Below, in pieces: positions 23,802 to 33,400 of a stretch of 38,573 bases of DNA. Within the stretch, counting starts at the first letter, position 1; every line of letters begins with the position of its first letter. A program made the position numbers and the translations under genes. The notes under the pieces were generated by a model. It was not told where the DNA came from. It worked only from the letters and a program-made list of their open reading frames with translations, and did not search any database. This stretch comes from Myxococcota bacterium (GTDB lineage: Bacteria > Myxococcota_C > UBA6777): assembly GCA_963169055.1 (NCBI GenBank), contig CAUJFU010000172.1:1-38573 (forward strand), read 5' to 3'.

Positions 23802-26522
23802 TTAGAGACCTTGGAGGATAAGTTTGACTTCTCTGGCGTCTGTGGAGTCAGGGAAGCGTTGGAGGTAGGTCTCAAAGGTCTGTTTTGCAAGGGCTTTTTT
23901 CCCGCGTCGTCGAAAAGTCAGTCCCAAGCCAAAGAGAGCAAGGGAGTTGTTGGCGTCAAGTTTGAGCGCGGTTTGGAAGTAGGACTGGGCTTTGGCGAGT
24001 CGGTTGGCCTCAAGCGTACACCAGCCAAGGCCGGCGAAGATGGTTCCCGTACGTTTTTTCTTGAGGGCAGCGTAATAAAAACGGAGAGCTGCGTTGCATT
24101 GTTCGCGCTGTCGAAGACGTTCGGCTTCGCGGACGAGGGCGGGGAGAGGTCGGTTGTCGAGATCGCCGTTGGCGGTGCTGGTCGGCGGATTGGAAGAGGA
24201 AGGAGGGGAGGATGTTTTGGTGGGGGGTGCTTTGGGCGGGGTGAGATCGGGTTGGGGGGATTGGAGGAAAGCGAGCCATTGTTGGGCGAGGGGTTGTTGT
24301 TTGGCGAGGTCGATGGCGCGTTTGAATTCGTTGATGGATTGGCTGGTTTTACGTTGGAGAGCCCAAGTGGCGGCGCGAGCGAGGATCGGCCAGACCCAAT
24401 TGGGTCGTTTTTGGCAGACGATATCGAGATCTTCGGCGGCTTGTTCGGTTTGGTTTTCGCGCAGGGAAAGAGCGGCTCGGATCAGGAGGAGAGAGGATTG
24501 TTGTTCGGGGGAGAGGGATTGTTTTTCGAGTTGTTCGAGGGCTTTGCGTGTGGTGGTGGCGCTGTTTGGGGAGATTGCGCTGAAGTGGGCTTTGGTGAGT
24601 TGGGTGCGGATATCGAAGCGTCCGATGGATTCGGCGAGGAGGAGTTGTTGTTGTGCGGCTTGGACGAGAGGGGGCATTTGTTGTTGGAGGAGTTTTTCTT
24701 GTTGTTGGAGGCGGTCGAGATCTTGGGAGGCGGAGTTTTGGAAGTTTTGGAGTTTTTGCTCGAAGGCAGGGCGTTGTGGGGTTTGAGGCGGAAGCGTGGC
24801 GAGCGTTTGTCGGATGGTTTTGATTTGTTGGCGGGTGTGTTCTTGTTGTTGTTGATTGAGGAGGAGGGTGAGGTGGAGGGCTTCGATGCGGGTGAGTTGT
24901 TGTTGGGCGCGAGCGAGAGCGAGTCCAAGGAAAGAGCGATCTCCTTCGATGGTTTCGATTTGTTTGAGTTGTTCGGTGGCGCGTTGCCAAGCGGCTTCGT
25001 GAAGGGCGTATTGTTGGATGTGGACTTCTTGGAGAAGGTTTTTGGAGGCGGCGCGGGCTTCGAGAAGGTGGAGGCGAATCCAGAGCGGCTCGCTCCAAGG
25101 GGGTTGGAGGAGATAAAGGCTACCGCCGGCGGCAGAGAGAAGGAGTAGCAATATGGCGAAACGTCCGAACCATCCGAGTTTTTTGGGTTGGAAGGCGAGA
25201 TCTTCTTCGCCGACGGTATGGTCTTCGTCGACGGAAAAGTCGCGGCTTGGGGCATCGGGATCTCGGGTGAGGGGAGAGCCGTCTTGGAAGGCGGGTTCTG
25301 CGGCAAGATCGAGGGCATCTGATGAACCCATAAACCACTCACCTGTCGGAGGTTTGGAGGTGGCCGATCGATCGGTGGAATGGGATGCGGGAGGTGGTGT
25401 GGAAGAGGCGGAAGGTGCTGATTTTGCCGAGGAGGCCGATGATGCGGAGGTTTTGAGATGTTTGGCGGAAGATGCGGAAGATGCGGAAGATGCGGAAGAT
25501 GCGGAAGATGCGGAAGATGCGGAAGATGCGGAAGATGTTTTGGGGAGAGGTGCGAGGTAGAAGTCTTGGGGTGGTGCGAGGTGGTCGTTTGGGTCGTCGA
25601 AGTGGGTGGTGCGTAAGGAGACGGAGTCAAGGTCGTTGGGGAGATCGGTCTGGGTTTCTGTGGCGGCTTCGAGGGATATCTCGGTGCGTTCTAGGGTATG
25701 GGATGTTTTTTCGATTTCGGAGTCGGAGACGGCTTCGGTGGAGGCGATGGTTGGTTCGGAGGTGGCGAGTGCGGCTTCGGCGGCGGCGACGAGAGCGGGG
25801 TTGGAGGATTTGAGTCCTTGGAGGGCTTGTGCGAGTCCGAATTCGAGGGTGGCTTTGGGAGAAGAATCGAAGGCGTTTGCGGGTCCGAGGGAAAGGGGAG
25901 AAGAAGGAGCGGTGGTTTGAGAGGGAGGGGTGGGAGCGGAGATCATAGCGGAAGGAGCGGAGATCATGGCGGAAGGAGCGGAGGAAGGTGTGACGTGATG
26001 GGAGGGTTGGGCGATGGCTTGTGAGGGGAGAGGAGAGGAGATGGCGGGGGTAAGGCCGAGAGTTGCGAAGTTTTGGATGCTGCCAGAGGGCGTAAGGGCG
26101 AGCGCTCCGGGAGTGAGGATGGGGGCGGCAAAGACGCCTGTTTGATGGACGCCGAGGTGGGAGGCGGTGCTTTGGGCGACAACAAGGAAGAAGGGTTGGA
26201 ATTCTTCGATCTCGGCGAAGGTGCGCCAGTGGAGTTCGTCTTGAGAGACGTGGTCATCGGGGCTGACGCGGCGTTCAACGATCCAGCGTTGGAGGGTGGC
26301 TTTGTCGGGAACGATGGAGAGAGCGCCGTCTTTGTAGCGGATGACCCATTGTTTGGAGGGGTCGGGGAGGGCGGGGAGAGCAGGATAGGAGATCTCGGAG
26401 GGGTTTTTTTGGACCCGAAAGACGTGTCCACAAGAGGAGCATTGTACACGCAGGGAGGAACCTTTGAAACGGGAGGTATCGAGTTCGTAGTGCGCTCCGC
26501 AGTTTTCGCAAGAAACATCCAT
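23802..26522 (-). CDS. Zinc-ribbon, GYF-like and TPR membrane protein
   Basis: This is a 906-residue protein. The N-terminal MJ0042-type zinc ribbon has Cys pairs CENC (residues 5-8) and CSSC (29-32). It is followed at about 55-110 by a GYF_2-like segment (KQWVIRYKDGALS ... SPDDHVSQDELHWRTFAEIEEF). A long Ser/Ala/Pro-rich disordered region contains (SSA)8 at about residues 329-352. One transmembrane helix lies at about 448-470. A long Gln/Glu-rich coiled coil follows (about 475-700), and TPR-like repeats fill the C-terminus (LVREAERLRQREQCNAALRFYYAALKKK, AGLGWCTLEANRLAKAQSYFQTALKLDANN). So the zinc ribbon is cytosolic and the TPRs are probably periplasmic. The start at 26522 has AAGGA nine bases upstream. 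First gene of the operon with the PEGA/AgmX-like and DUF1361 genes. This architecture is frequent in myxobacterial envelope proteins; exact role unknown. Confidence 0.85.
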   Translation of the reverse strand: MDVSCENCGAHYELDTSRFKGSSLRVQCSSCGHVFRVQKNPSEISYPALPALPDPSKQWVIRYKDGALSIVPDKATLQRWIVERRVSPDDHVSQDELHWRTFAEIEEFQPFFLVVAQSTASHLGVHQTGVFAAPILTPGALALTPSGSIQNFATLGLTPAISSPLPSQAIAQPSHHVTPSSAPSAMISAPSAMISAPTPPSQTTAPSSPLSLGPANAFDSSPKATLEFGLAQALQGLKSSNPALVAAAEAALATSEPTIASTEAVSDSEIEKTSHTLERTEISLEAATETQTDLPNDLDSVSLRTTHFDDPNDHLAPPQDFYLAPLPKTSSASSASSASSASSASSASSASSAKHLKTSASSASSAKSAPSASSTPPPASHSTDRSATSKPPTGEWFMGSSDALDLAAEPAFQDGSPLTRDPDAPSRDFSVDEDHTVGEEDLAFQPKKLGWFGRFAILLLLLSAAGGSLYLLQPPWSEPLWIRLHLLEARAASKNLLQEVHIQQYALHEAAWQRATEQLKQIETIEGDRSFLGLALARAQQQLTRIEALHLTLLLNQQQQEHTRQQIKTIRQTLATLPPQTPQRPAFEQKLQNFQNSASQDLDRLQQQEKLLQQQMPPLVQAAQQQLLLAESIGRFDIRTQLTKAHFSAISPNSATTTRKALEQLEKQSLSPEQQSSLLLIRAALSLRENQTEQAAEDLDIVCQKRPNWVWPILARAATWALQRKTSQSINEFKRAIDLAKQQPLAQQWLAFLQSPQPDLTPPKAPPTKTSSPPSSSNPPTSTANGDLDNRPLPALVREAERLRQREQCNAALRFYYAALKKKRTGTIFAGLGWCTLEANRLAKAQSYFQTALKLDANNSLALFGLGLTFRRRGKKALAKQTFETYLQRFPDSTDAREVKLILQGL
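25465..25536 (-). repeat. Perfect 9-bp microsatellite, eight copies
   Basis: Eight uninterrupted copies of GCGGAAGAT (plus strand), read on the minus strand as Ser-Ser-Ala in the disordered linker. Copy-number change would alter linker length without shifting the frame. Confidence 0.95.
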
Positions 26523-26723
26523 CGGGGAGATCCTTTTTTCCTGATACGTTCATGGCGGTCCAGCGGGGATTTGTGGGTGTGTGCTGGGCCGAAGAGTGCA
26601 GCGATCTTAGCAGAGATGACCTAGGTGTGCAATGCGTTTGAAGACGAGCGGAGGTCGGTGGGGTTTGTGGGCGATGGCGAAGAGAGAGATGGTCGATGTG
26701 TTTTAAGGCGGTTGGTGGGGGGG

Positions 26724-27032
26724 TTAAGACTCGGAGGGAGGGGGGAGTTGGGTGTGGGAGTCGACGAGTTGAAGTTGAGCGCAGATGGCGTGGAGAGCGG
26801 AGAGAGCGTCTGGGCCACGAGCGCGCAGAGAGAGGAGCGTGCCAGCGGAGGCTTCGAGTTGGAGCAGTTTGATGACGCTGGTGGCGGAGGCTTCGAGGCC
26901 GGCTTTGCACAAAAATATCTCGGCGTCGAAGCTGCGGGCAATTTTGGCGATGGCGCTTGCGGGGCGCATGTGGAGTCCTTTGGGGCAGCGGATTTCGACG
27001 CATTGTTCGAGCCATTCGTGTGGTGGTTCCAC
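26724..27032 (-). CDS. HPr family phosphocarrier protein
   Basis: This 102-residue protein starts at GTG 27032, with AAGGAG eight bases upstream. KGLHMRPAS carries the phosphorylatable His at residue 21. TSVIKLLQLEASAG contains the Ser (residue 52) at the position phosphorylated by HPr kinase in regulatory HPr proteins. The protein is slightly longer than the usual 85-90 residues at both ends. In the PTS-Ntr system HPr/NPr passes phosphate from an enzyme I to PtsN. It is 31 bases downstream of rapZ and closes the rpoN-ptsN-rapZ group. No enzyme I or HPr kinase gene is in the window. Confidence 0.9.
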   Translation of the reverse strand: MEPPHEWLEQCVEIRCPKGLHMRPASAIAKIARSFDAEIFLCKAGLEASATSVIKLLQLEASAGTLLSLRARGPDALSALHAICAQLQLVDSHTQLPPPSES

Positions 27033-27063
27033 GCGGTCGTCTCCTTTTCGGTGAGGTTGAGGT

Positions 27064-27924
27064 TCAGCGCCGGATATCGCGGTGCATGAGGAAGGCCGGT
27101 GTTCCGAGTTGTTGGAGATACGCTTGGAGAGTGCGAGCGATGTAGACGGAGCGATGTTGTCCGCCGGTGCATCCGATGGCGATGGTGAGGTAGTGTCGGT
27201 CGCTGTGCTGGAATTGGGGTAGGATGAAGGAGAGCATGGAGCGGAGATGTTCGAGGAAAGTGGCGGTGGCGTCTTGTTTTTCGAGGAAGTCGATCACTTC
27301 GGATTCTTCGCCGGTGCGGGCGCGGAGGCTTTCAACCCAGTAGGGGTTGGGAAGGAAGCGGACATCAAAGAGCATATCGGCGTCCATGGGGGGGCCGTAT
27401 TTGAAGCCAAAGGAGAGGACGGAGATGCGGAGTCGTTCGGTTTCGTGTTGGACATCAAAGGCTTCGCGGAGGCGTTGTCGGAGCTGGCGAGGTTCGAGGA
27501 GGGAGGTATCGAGGATCAAGTCGGCTTCTTCGCGGAAAGAGGCGAGCAGAGCGCGTTCGCGGCGGATGCCTTCGGAGACGGTGCGATGGTCCATGGGATG
27601 GGGGCGTCGGCTTTCGGCATAACGGCGGGCGAGGATATCGTCTTGGGAATCGAGGAAGAGGAGACGAGCTTCGTAGCGGAGTTGTTGGAAGAGTGCGCGA
27701 AGGGTTTGGGCTTCGTGGCCTGCGAAGCCGGGTTGGCGGGTATCCGTCACGACGGCGATGCGTTCAAGAGAGGTGTGTCGTGCTTCGAGGGTTTCGAGGA
27801 GGTTGGGGAGAAGAGGGAGAGGGAGGTTGTCAACGCAGAAGTATCCGCTGTCTTCGAGGGTTTTGGCAGCGATGCTTTTTCCAGAGCCGCTCATTCCGGT
27901 AATAACCACAAGGTGGCGAATCAT
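27064..27924 (-). CDS. rapZ: RapZ/YvcJ family nucleotide-binding protein
   Basis: The protein has 286 residues from ATG 27924, chosen because GGAG lies six bases before it; an in-frame ATG at 27930 directly abuts that site. The Walker A loop GMSGSGKS is at residues 10-17, GYFCVDNLPLPLLP follows, and VTDTRQPGF is the Walker-B-like segment. The C-terminal block RFLPNPYW...TGEESEV and IGCTGGQHRSVYIA are the RapZ signature. In Escherichia coli RapZ binds RNA and directs RNase E to GlmZ; in Bacillus YvcJ is a nucleotide hydrolase. Which role applies here is not evident. It sits between ptsN and HPr in a regulatory cluster. Confidence 0.95.
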   Translation of the reverse strand: MIRHLVVITGMSGSGKSIAAKTLEDSGYFCVDNLPLPLLPNLLETLEARHTSLERIAVVTDTRQPGFAGHEAQTLRALFQQLRYEARLLFLDSQDDILARRYAESRRPHPMDHRTVSEGIRRERALLASFREEADLILDTSLLEPRQLRQRLREAFDVQHETERLRISVLSFGFKYGPPMDADMLFDVRFLPNPYWVESLRARTGEESEVIDFLEKQDATATFLEHLRSMLSFILPQFQHSDRHYLTIAIGCTGGQHRSVYIARTLQAYLQQLGTPAFLMHRDIRR

Positions 27925-28030
27925 AACCATCTCCGTCTTTGTGGGCGTCAAAACGGGTGAGTTGCCGTTGGTTGTTGCGCCGGTTTGGTTGGGGTAGGAG
28001 TTGGGTGGGTGGGCATCGGGTTCTCGTGAT

Positions 28031-28501
28031 TTAGAGGTGGTTGTCTTGTTGGAGCATGGTGGAGTACATCTCTTCGGAAGATTGTTGTTCCATGAGTTTT
28101 TTACTCAAGGGGGTTCCTTTGAAGAGGCGGCAGATGCGGGCGAGTGCGCTGAGGTGATTGCGGTGTGCGCCTTCGGGTGCGAGCAGGACGAAGAAGACGG
28201 AGGCAGGTTTGGCGTCAGCGGCGTCTACGTCGATGCCATCGGGGCTGATGCCGAGAGCGGCGAAGAGTTTGGGCAATCCGGGGATGCGGGCATGGGGGAT
28301 GGCGAGGCCGCTGCCGATGCCGGTACTGCTGATTTTTTCGCGTTCGAGGAGGAGAGTGTAGATCTCCTCGGGTTGGAGTTGCATGGAGGCGTAGGCATGG
28401 GCCATTTGGTTGGCGAGTTCGCGCAAGACTTCTTCGCGGGTGTGTCCTGCGAGGCGAGGGATAATGGCCTGTTGTTCGAGGATATCGGCGATTTTGATCA
28501 T
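28031..28501 (-). CDS. ptsN: PTS IIA-type nitrogen regulatory protein (EIIA-Ntr)
   Basis: This 156-residue protein has the EIIA fold of the fructose/mannitol type. GSGLAIPHARIPGL carries the phospho-accepting His at residue 70, and PASVFFVLLAPEGAHRNHLSALARI is the second conserved block. It receives phosphate from HPr/NPr and regulates other proteins rather than transporting sugar. It lies 20 bases downstream of the sigma-54 gene, so the two are almost certainly co-transcribed, as in many proteobacteria. The 106-base gap to rapZ holds no hprK. Confidence 0.93.
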   Translation of the reverse strand: MIKIADILEQQAIIPRLAGHTREEVLRELANQMAHAYASMQLQPEEIYTLLLEREKISSTGIGSGLAIPHARIPGLPKLFAALGISPDGIDVDAADAKPASVFFVLLAPEGAHRNHLSALARICRLFKGTPLSKKLMEQQSSEEMYSTMLQQDNHL

Positions 28502-28521
28502 GGGCGGTGGTGTCCGATCCT

Positions 28522-30144
28522 TTAAAAAAGCTGCTTTCGGCGGCTAGAGGACGGGATATTGAGGATATTTCGGTATTTGGCAACGGTGCGACGTGCGATC
28601 TGGATGCTTTCGCTTTCGAGGAGTTTGACGATTTGTTGATCGGAGAGTGGATCGCGGGGATCTTCGTCGGCGATCATCTTCTTGATCTTTTCTTTGACCG
28701 TCAAGCTGGAGACATCGTCGCCGCCGTCTGTGGCTTGGAGGCTGGAGGTAAAAAAGAACTTGAGCTCAAAGACGCCTTGTGGGGTGTGGACGTATTTGTT
28801 GGTGGTGACGCGGCTGACGGTGGATTCGTGCATGCTGATGTCTTCGGCGACATCGCGAAGGATCATGGGTTTGAGGTATTGGAGGCCAAAGTCAAAGAAG
28901 TCGCGTTGGCGTTTGACGATGGAGTCGGTGACTTTGTAGATGGTTTGTTGGCGTTGGTGGATGGAGCGTAGCAACCAAGTGGCGTTGCGGAGTTTTTCTT
29001 GGATGAATTCTTTGCCTTGGGTTTGTCCGCGCATGGCTTGTTTGTAGAACTGGCTGATCTTGAGTTTGGGTAGTCCGTCGTCGTTGAGGGTGATGTAGTA
29101 CTGGTCGTTGACTTTTCGGACGTAGATATCGGGGGTGATGTAGAAGGAGGGATCATTTTGGAAGTGTCGGCCTGGGCGAGGGTCCATTTGTCCGATCTGT
29201 TCGGCTGCATCGAGTAGAGCGCGCAGGGAGATGCGCATTTTCTTGCCGATGGCAGCGAAGTTTCGGCGTTCGAGATTTTTGAGGTGTTCACCGACGAGGC
29301 GTTGGAGGAGGGGGATATCGTTGTCGTCGTCGTCGCGTTGTTTGAGCTGGATGAGGAGGCTTTCTTGGAGGTTTCGTGCGCCCATGCCGGGGGGTTCGAG
29401 GCTTTGGACGACATCAAGGGCTTCTTCGGCGATTTCGCGCCAGTATTCGATGCTTTCATCGAGGCTTTCACCGCCCGTGTTGTTTTCGCCGTGTTGTGAG
29501 CGTTCTTGGTGGGACATTTGTTCGGCGAGCAGGGTGAGTGCGTCGTGCTGGTTTGAGTCGTCCATGACGAGCCAGCCGTCTTCGTTGAGGTTGCCGATGA
29601 TCAAGGCGGCCATCTCGCGGGTATCGTCATCAAGGCGAATCAATCGGAGTTGTTGCATTAGGTGTTCGATCATCGTCTCTTCGGGGGTGAGACGTGATTC
29701 GAGGGTGGGGAGGTCGGCGTCAAAGTCTTCGCGGTTGGAAGGGAGGCTAGGGGTGGAGAACTCCATGTCTTGGAAGTAGGCTTCCCAGTCGACTTCGTTG
29801 AAATTGTCGGGGACGGCTTGGTCGGTTTGTTCTTCGGGAGAGAGGAGTTCGGGGAGTTGGGCGTCGATCTGTGCGGCTTCTGCGCGGCTCTCGTCTTCTT
29901 CGCTGCCAGAGGAGGTTTCTTCCGAGAGATCGGGTTCGCGGCGTTCGTTGTCCCAGTCTTCGTCTTCTTCGTCTTGTTGTTCGAGCATGGGGTTTTCGAG
30001 CAACTCTTCTTGGAGGATATCGGCCATCTCGATGTTGTTGAGCTGCAAGAGTTTGATCGCCTGTTGGAGTTGAGGCGTGATGACCAGTCTGTGTTCGAGG
30101 CGTAGGGTCTGGCGGTGTTCCAATCCGATGCCGATGCGGTTCAT
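28522..30144 (-). CDS. rpoN: RNA polymerase sigma-54 factor
   Basis: The protein has 540 residues from ATG 30144, with GGAGG seven bases upstream; the frame is open further upstream but those 51 residues look non-coding and precede the conserved region I. Region I is typical: LRLEHRLVITPQLQQAIKLLQLNNIEMADILQEELLENPML. An acidic, Gln/Glu-rich region II follows (about 50-130). The core-binding domain and the DNA-binding HTH (DISMHESTVSRVTTNKYVHTPQGVFELK) precede the RpoN box ARRTVAKYR at about 517-525. It directs RNA polymerase to -24/-12 promoters with enhancer-binding ATPases. First gene of the rpoN-ptsN-rapZ-HPr group. Confidence 0.97.
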   Translation of the reverse strand: MNRIGIGLEHRQTLRLEHRLVITPQLQQAIKLLQLNNIEMADILQEELLENPMLEQQDEEDEDWDNERREPDLSEETSSGSEEDESRAEAAQIDAQLPELLSPEEQTDQAVPDNFNEVDWEAYFQDMEFSTPSLPSNREDFDADLPTLESRLTPEETMIEHLMQQLRLIRLDDDTREMAALIIGNLNEDGWLVMDDSNQHDALTLLAEQMSHQERSQHGENNTGGESLDESIEYWREIAEEALDVVQSLEPPGMGARNLQESLLIQLKQRDDDDNDIPLLQRLVGEHLKNLERRNFAAIGKKMRISLRALLDAAEQIGQMDPRPGRHFQNDPSFYITPDIYVRKVNDQYYITLNDDGLPKLKISQFYKQAMRGQTQGKEFIQEKLRNATWLLRSIHQRQQTIYKVTDSIVKRQRDFFDFGLQYLKPMILRDVAEDISMHESTVSRVTTNKYVHTPQGVFELKFFFTSSLQATDGGDDVSSLTVKEKIKKMIADEDPRDPLSDQQIVKLLESESIQIARRTVAKYRNILNIPSSSRRKQLF

Positions 30145-30403
30145 CGAAAAGCCTCCGACGTTCGTGCGACAGGGTGAAGGATTGCGTGCCTTTTCGTTTC
30201 CTTTGAGAGGCCAACGTGCGTTGCGTGAGAGGGGGGCAGCGTTGGAATGAGGGCCAGAGATGCGGAGGGAACGGCGGCATTGCAAGGGCTGAGCCATGTC
30301 TGTTGGCTTGCTTTGTGCAAACCATAGAGGAGATTCTGAGAAAAGGCAAGGCTTGGCAGAGGGTGCAGGTTGGCCGAGAGCAGGGGCGGCAGAGAGGATC
30401 GGG

Positions 30404-33400
30404 TTATTTTTTGAGGATGGGGTCGATCAAGCGTTGAAAGGATTGGAGGGGTTGTGCGCCGGCGATCTTGCGACCGTTGACAAAGAAGGTTGGGGTTCCG
30501 TTGACACCGATACGGCTGGCGTAGGCCGCATCGGCTTCGACGAGGCTTGGGAGGGCGGGATCTTCGAGGTCGGTTTGAAAGCGTTGTGAGTCAAGGCCGA
30601 TCTGTTCGGCGATTTGCAGAAATTTTTCGCGGTTGAGGTTACGGTAGTCAGCAAAAAGCTTATCGTGGAATTCCCAGAACTTGCCTTGTCGATGTGCGGC
30701 CATGGAGGCGATGGCTGCGGGCTTGGCGTTTCGGTGAAAGGATAATGGCATGTGCTTGAAGGCGAATCGGACTTGTCCCGGGTAGGCTTGTTTGATGGCA
30801 TCAAGGGTGCGGTTGGCGCGAGAGCAGAAGGGACATTCAAAGTCGGAGAAGATCACAACGGTGACAGGAGCGTTGTCGGGGCCCCATGTGGGGGCTTGGC
30901 CGATCGCGAGCGCGATGGGGGTGGCGGGTGGTGGAGGAGCACGAGGGCGATAGGGGCGGTGGGGACGTGCGATCGAGGGGGCTTTGCCAGCGAGGAGCTC
31001 GCGGATGGCTTGTTGGAAGCGTGCAGGGGGTTGGGCTCCGACGATGCGGTAGCCGTTGATGAAAAAGGTGGGGGTGCCACTCGCACCGACACGAACGCCC
31101 ATCGCATCGTCTGTTTCGACGTATTTTTGGAGAGAGGGATCTTCGAGGTCGCTTTCAAACTGGGTCATCTCAAGGCCGATATCACGGGCATAAGCCAGAA
31201 GATCGCTACGATCAAGGCGGCGAAAGTTAGCGAAGAGTTTGTCGTGGTAGGGCCAGAACTTGCCTTGTCGGTGCGCAGCCATGGAGGCGATGGCCGCGAG
31301 CTTGGCTCTTTTGTGAAAAGAGAGGGGTCGATGTTTGAAGACAAGGCGGATCTTTCCGCTGAAATCGCCGAATAGTCTGTTGACGGTGTGAGAGGCGCGT
31401 GCGCAAAAGGGGCATTCAAAGTCTGAAAAAGCCACGATGGTAACGGGTGCATCGGCGGGGCCGATCGATGGGGCTCCAACCCATGACAAGCCCGGGACGA
31501 TCTTTTGTGCGGGTCGCGCAGCAGGGGTTGGTCTATCCTCCGAAGGAACGTGTGGCGGCATCGGGGGGACGGTGGGTTCCGTTTTGCTCGGTGGTGTGGG
31601 AAGGACGGGCGGGACAGCAGGTTCGGTTTTGTGAGTTGGTGTGGGAGGAACGGCGGGTTCCGTTTTCGGTGGCATCGCAGGTTTGCTCGGTGGCATCGGA
31701 GGAATCGAAGGAGCGTACCGCCGTTCTTTCCAGTAGGGGGCGGGGCGTTTGAGGCGTTTGAGCAGTGTGGCGACCTTGGTTTTGAGGTCTTCGTTGACGG
31801 GGAATATCTGGGCGGCGAATTCGATGTGAAGGTCGTTGCCTTTGGCTTCAAGGCCAAAACGAGGGGTCGGAAGTGCAAGCAAAGCGGTGAGGAAGAATTG
31901 TTTAGCTTCGTCAGGCATCATGCGAAAGCGGCGGGGCCATGCGCGTTTCGGCAAGAGCGGCAAGAGCGCACCGAGATCGACAGCGCCGAAGTGAGTCATA
32001 CGTTCGGAGAGGGCGGTCTTGAGGGCATCTTGGCTTTGTGCGAGTGTTGAGAGCTTTCCGTTCCACATCTGTACGAATATCTCGGCTGTGCGGGGGGAAG
32101 CCGTAAGAAGTAGCCAGCGATCCCGTCCCGCGATCGTCACGACGGTTTGGCCGCGCCTTGAGACATGGGCGATCTTTGCGCCGTCTTGGTCTTGTGTCGT
32201 GACGGAAAACATTTGTCCGATGCGCGGGTACATTTGCGCGACTTTGGGCCAAACCTTCGCAACGCGCTCTATCCATGCCGCAGCCGATTGACCCTCTTTC
32301 ATCCCCAACAACAAAAAGGGCGAAGTGATCGCCTCCATCGGCATTCTTTGAGCCAAACTTTCGCGTATCCACGGGCGATCCAAGAGGCCAAACAGGATCT
32401 GCCCGTTCATCGGCCCCCACAGGTCATGAAGGCGGATGCCCAACTGTGCTGCCACGCTATCGACCATGCCGTAACCAAGATAAAGCGAAAACAGTTCTTT
32501 TTGTTGGATAGCACCGATCCGTCCGAGTTGTGCGGGGATCTCGCCAAAGGCTGGAAAATTGAAGTGCAACGACTGTAAATACAACAGTCCCGAAGGAACG
32601 GAGTGTTCAATCGAGATGGGGGCTTGGATGGGTGTGGTGGGTTTCAAAAAAGGCCCAAAGGATGGCTGACCAAGCACCGCGACAGAGGCTTTGACGCGAT
32701 CGCCCTTGGTTTCGGCGGCAAAGGAAACGCCATGCACAAAACGTTGTGCTTTTTCGAGATCGGTTGTATTGGGTAGACCGCGCAAGGCCACACTGCCCCA
32801 CACAAGCTGATCAGCGTTGGGTTTGAGAGAAGATACCGAAGCATGGGTCCGAATCGCCTGCGTTAAAAAGCCCCGATGCTCGCGCAAAAAGGCGTACACC
32901 TCGTTGCGGAAGGTTTCTTCGGAGGTTTCCCACGACTTGAGTCGTTCAGACGAAGGAGCGCCAAAGCTGCGGAACATCGGCTCTTTGTCGCGCACAAAGA
33001 AATGAAAGCGATTGCCAAAACGCAAACCACTCAGCCATTCGCGTTGATGGCGAGTCTCCATCATCACCTGATCGGTCTGATTTTCGGGAAGCCAGCGCAC
33101 CGCGTGTCCTCCTCGGGAGGTAAACATCTGTGTCAGTCGAGCCCCGTCCGCAGAGACGGTAATGACCATGACTTCGTGCGATGGGCGAAAGGCGGGTTGG
33201 CTCGAACGTCTCCATTGGCTGATCCCGACTTGTGCGGTCAAAGACAGTCCGATCTGTTCCAACAAGGCAGGCAGATCACCTTTGGGTTCTTGTTTGAGCT
33301 TGTTGCGGATGGCGTTTTGTAGCTCCGTTTGGAGTTTGCCAAGCTCTTGATCAAAGCGAGGCGACCAGATCCCCCGTTGTTTGGCTTTTTCCAACATATC

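Noticed and set aside
22606..23805. Long plus-strand frame opposite the PEGA/AgmX-like gene
   Set aside because: The minus-strand protein has recognised domains and a ribosome-binding site; the plus frame is Gly-rich shadow sequence.
23778..25148. 456-codon plus-strand frame opposite the TPR protein
   Set aside because: It is antisense to a coding region with TPRs and coiled coil and shows only Gly/Glu/Leu-rich sequence with no domain.
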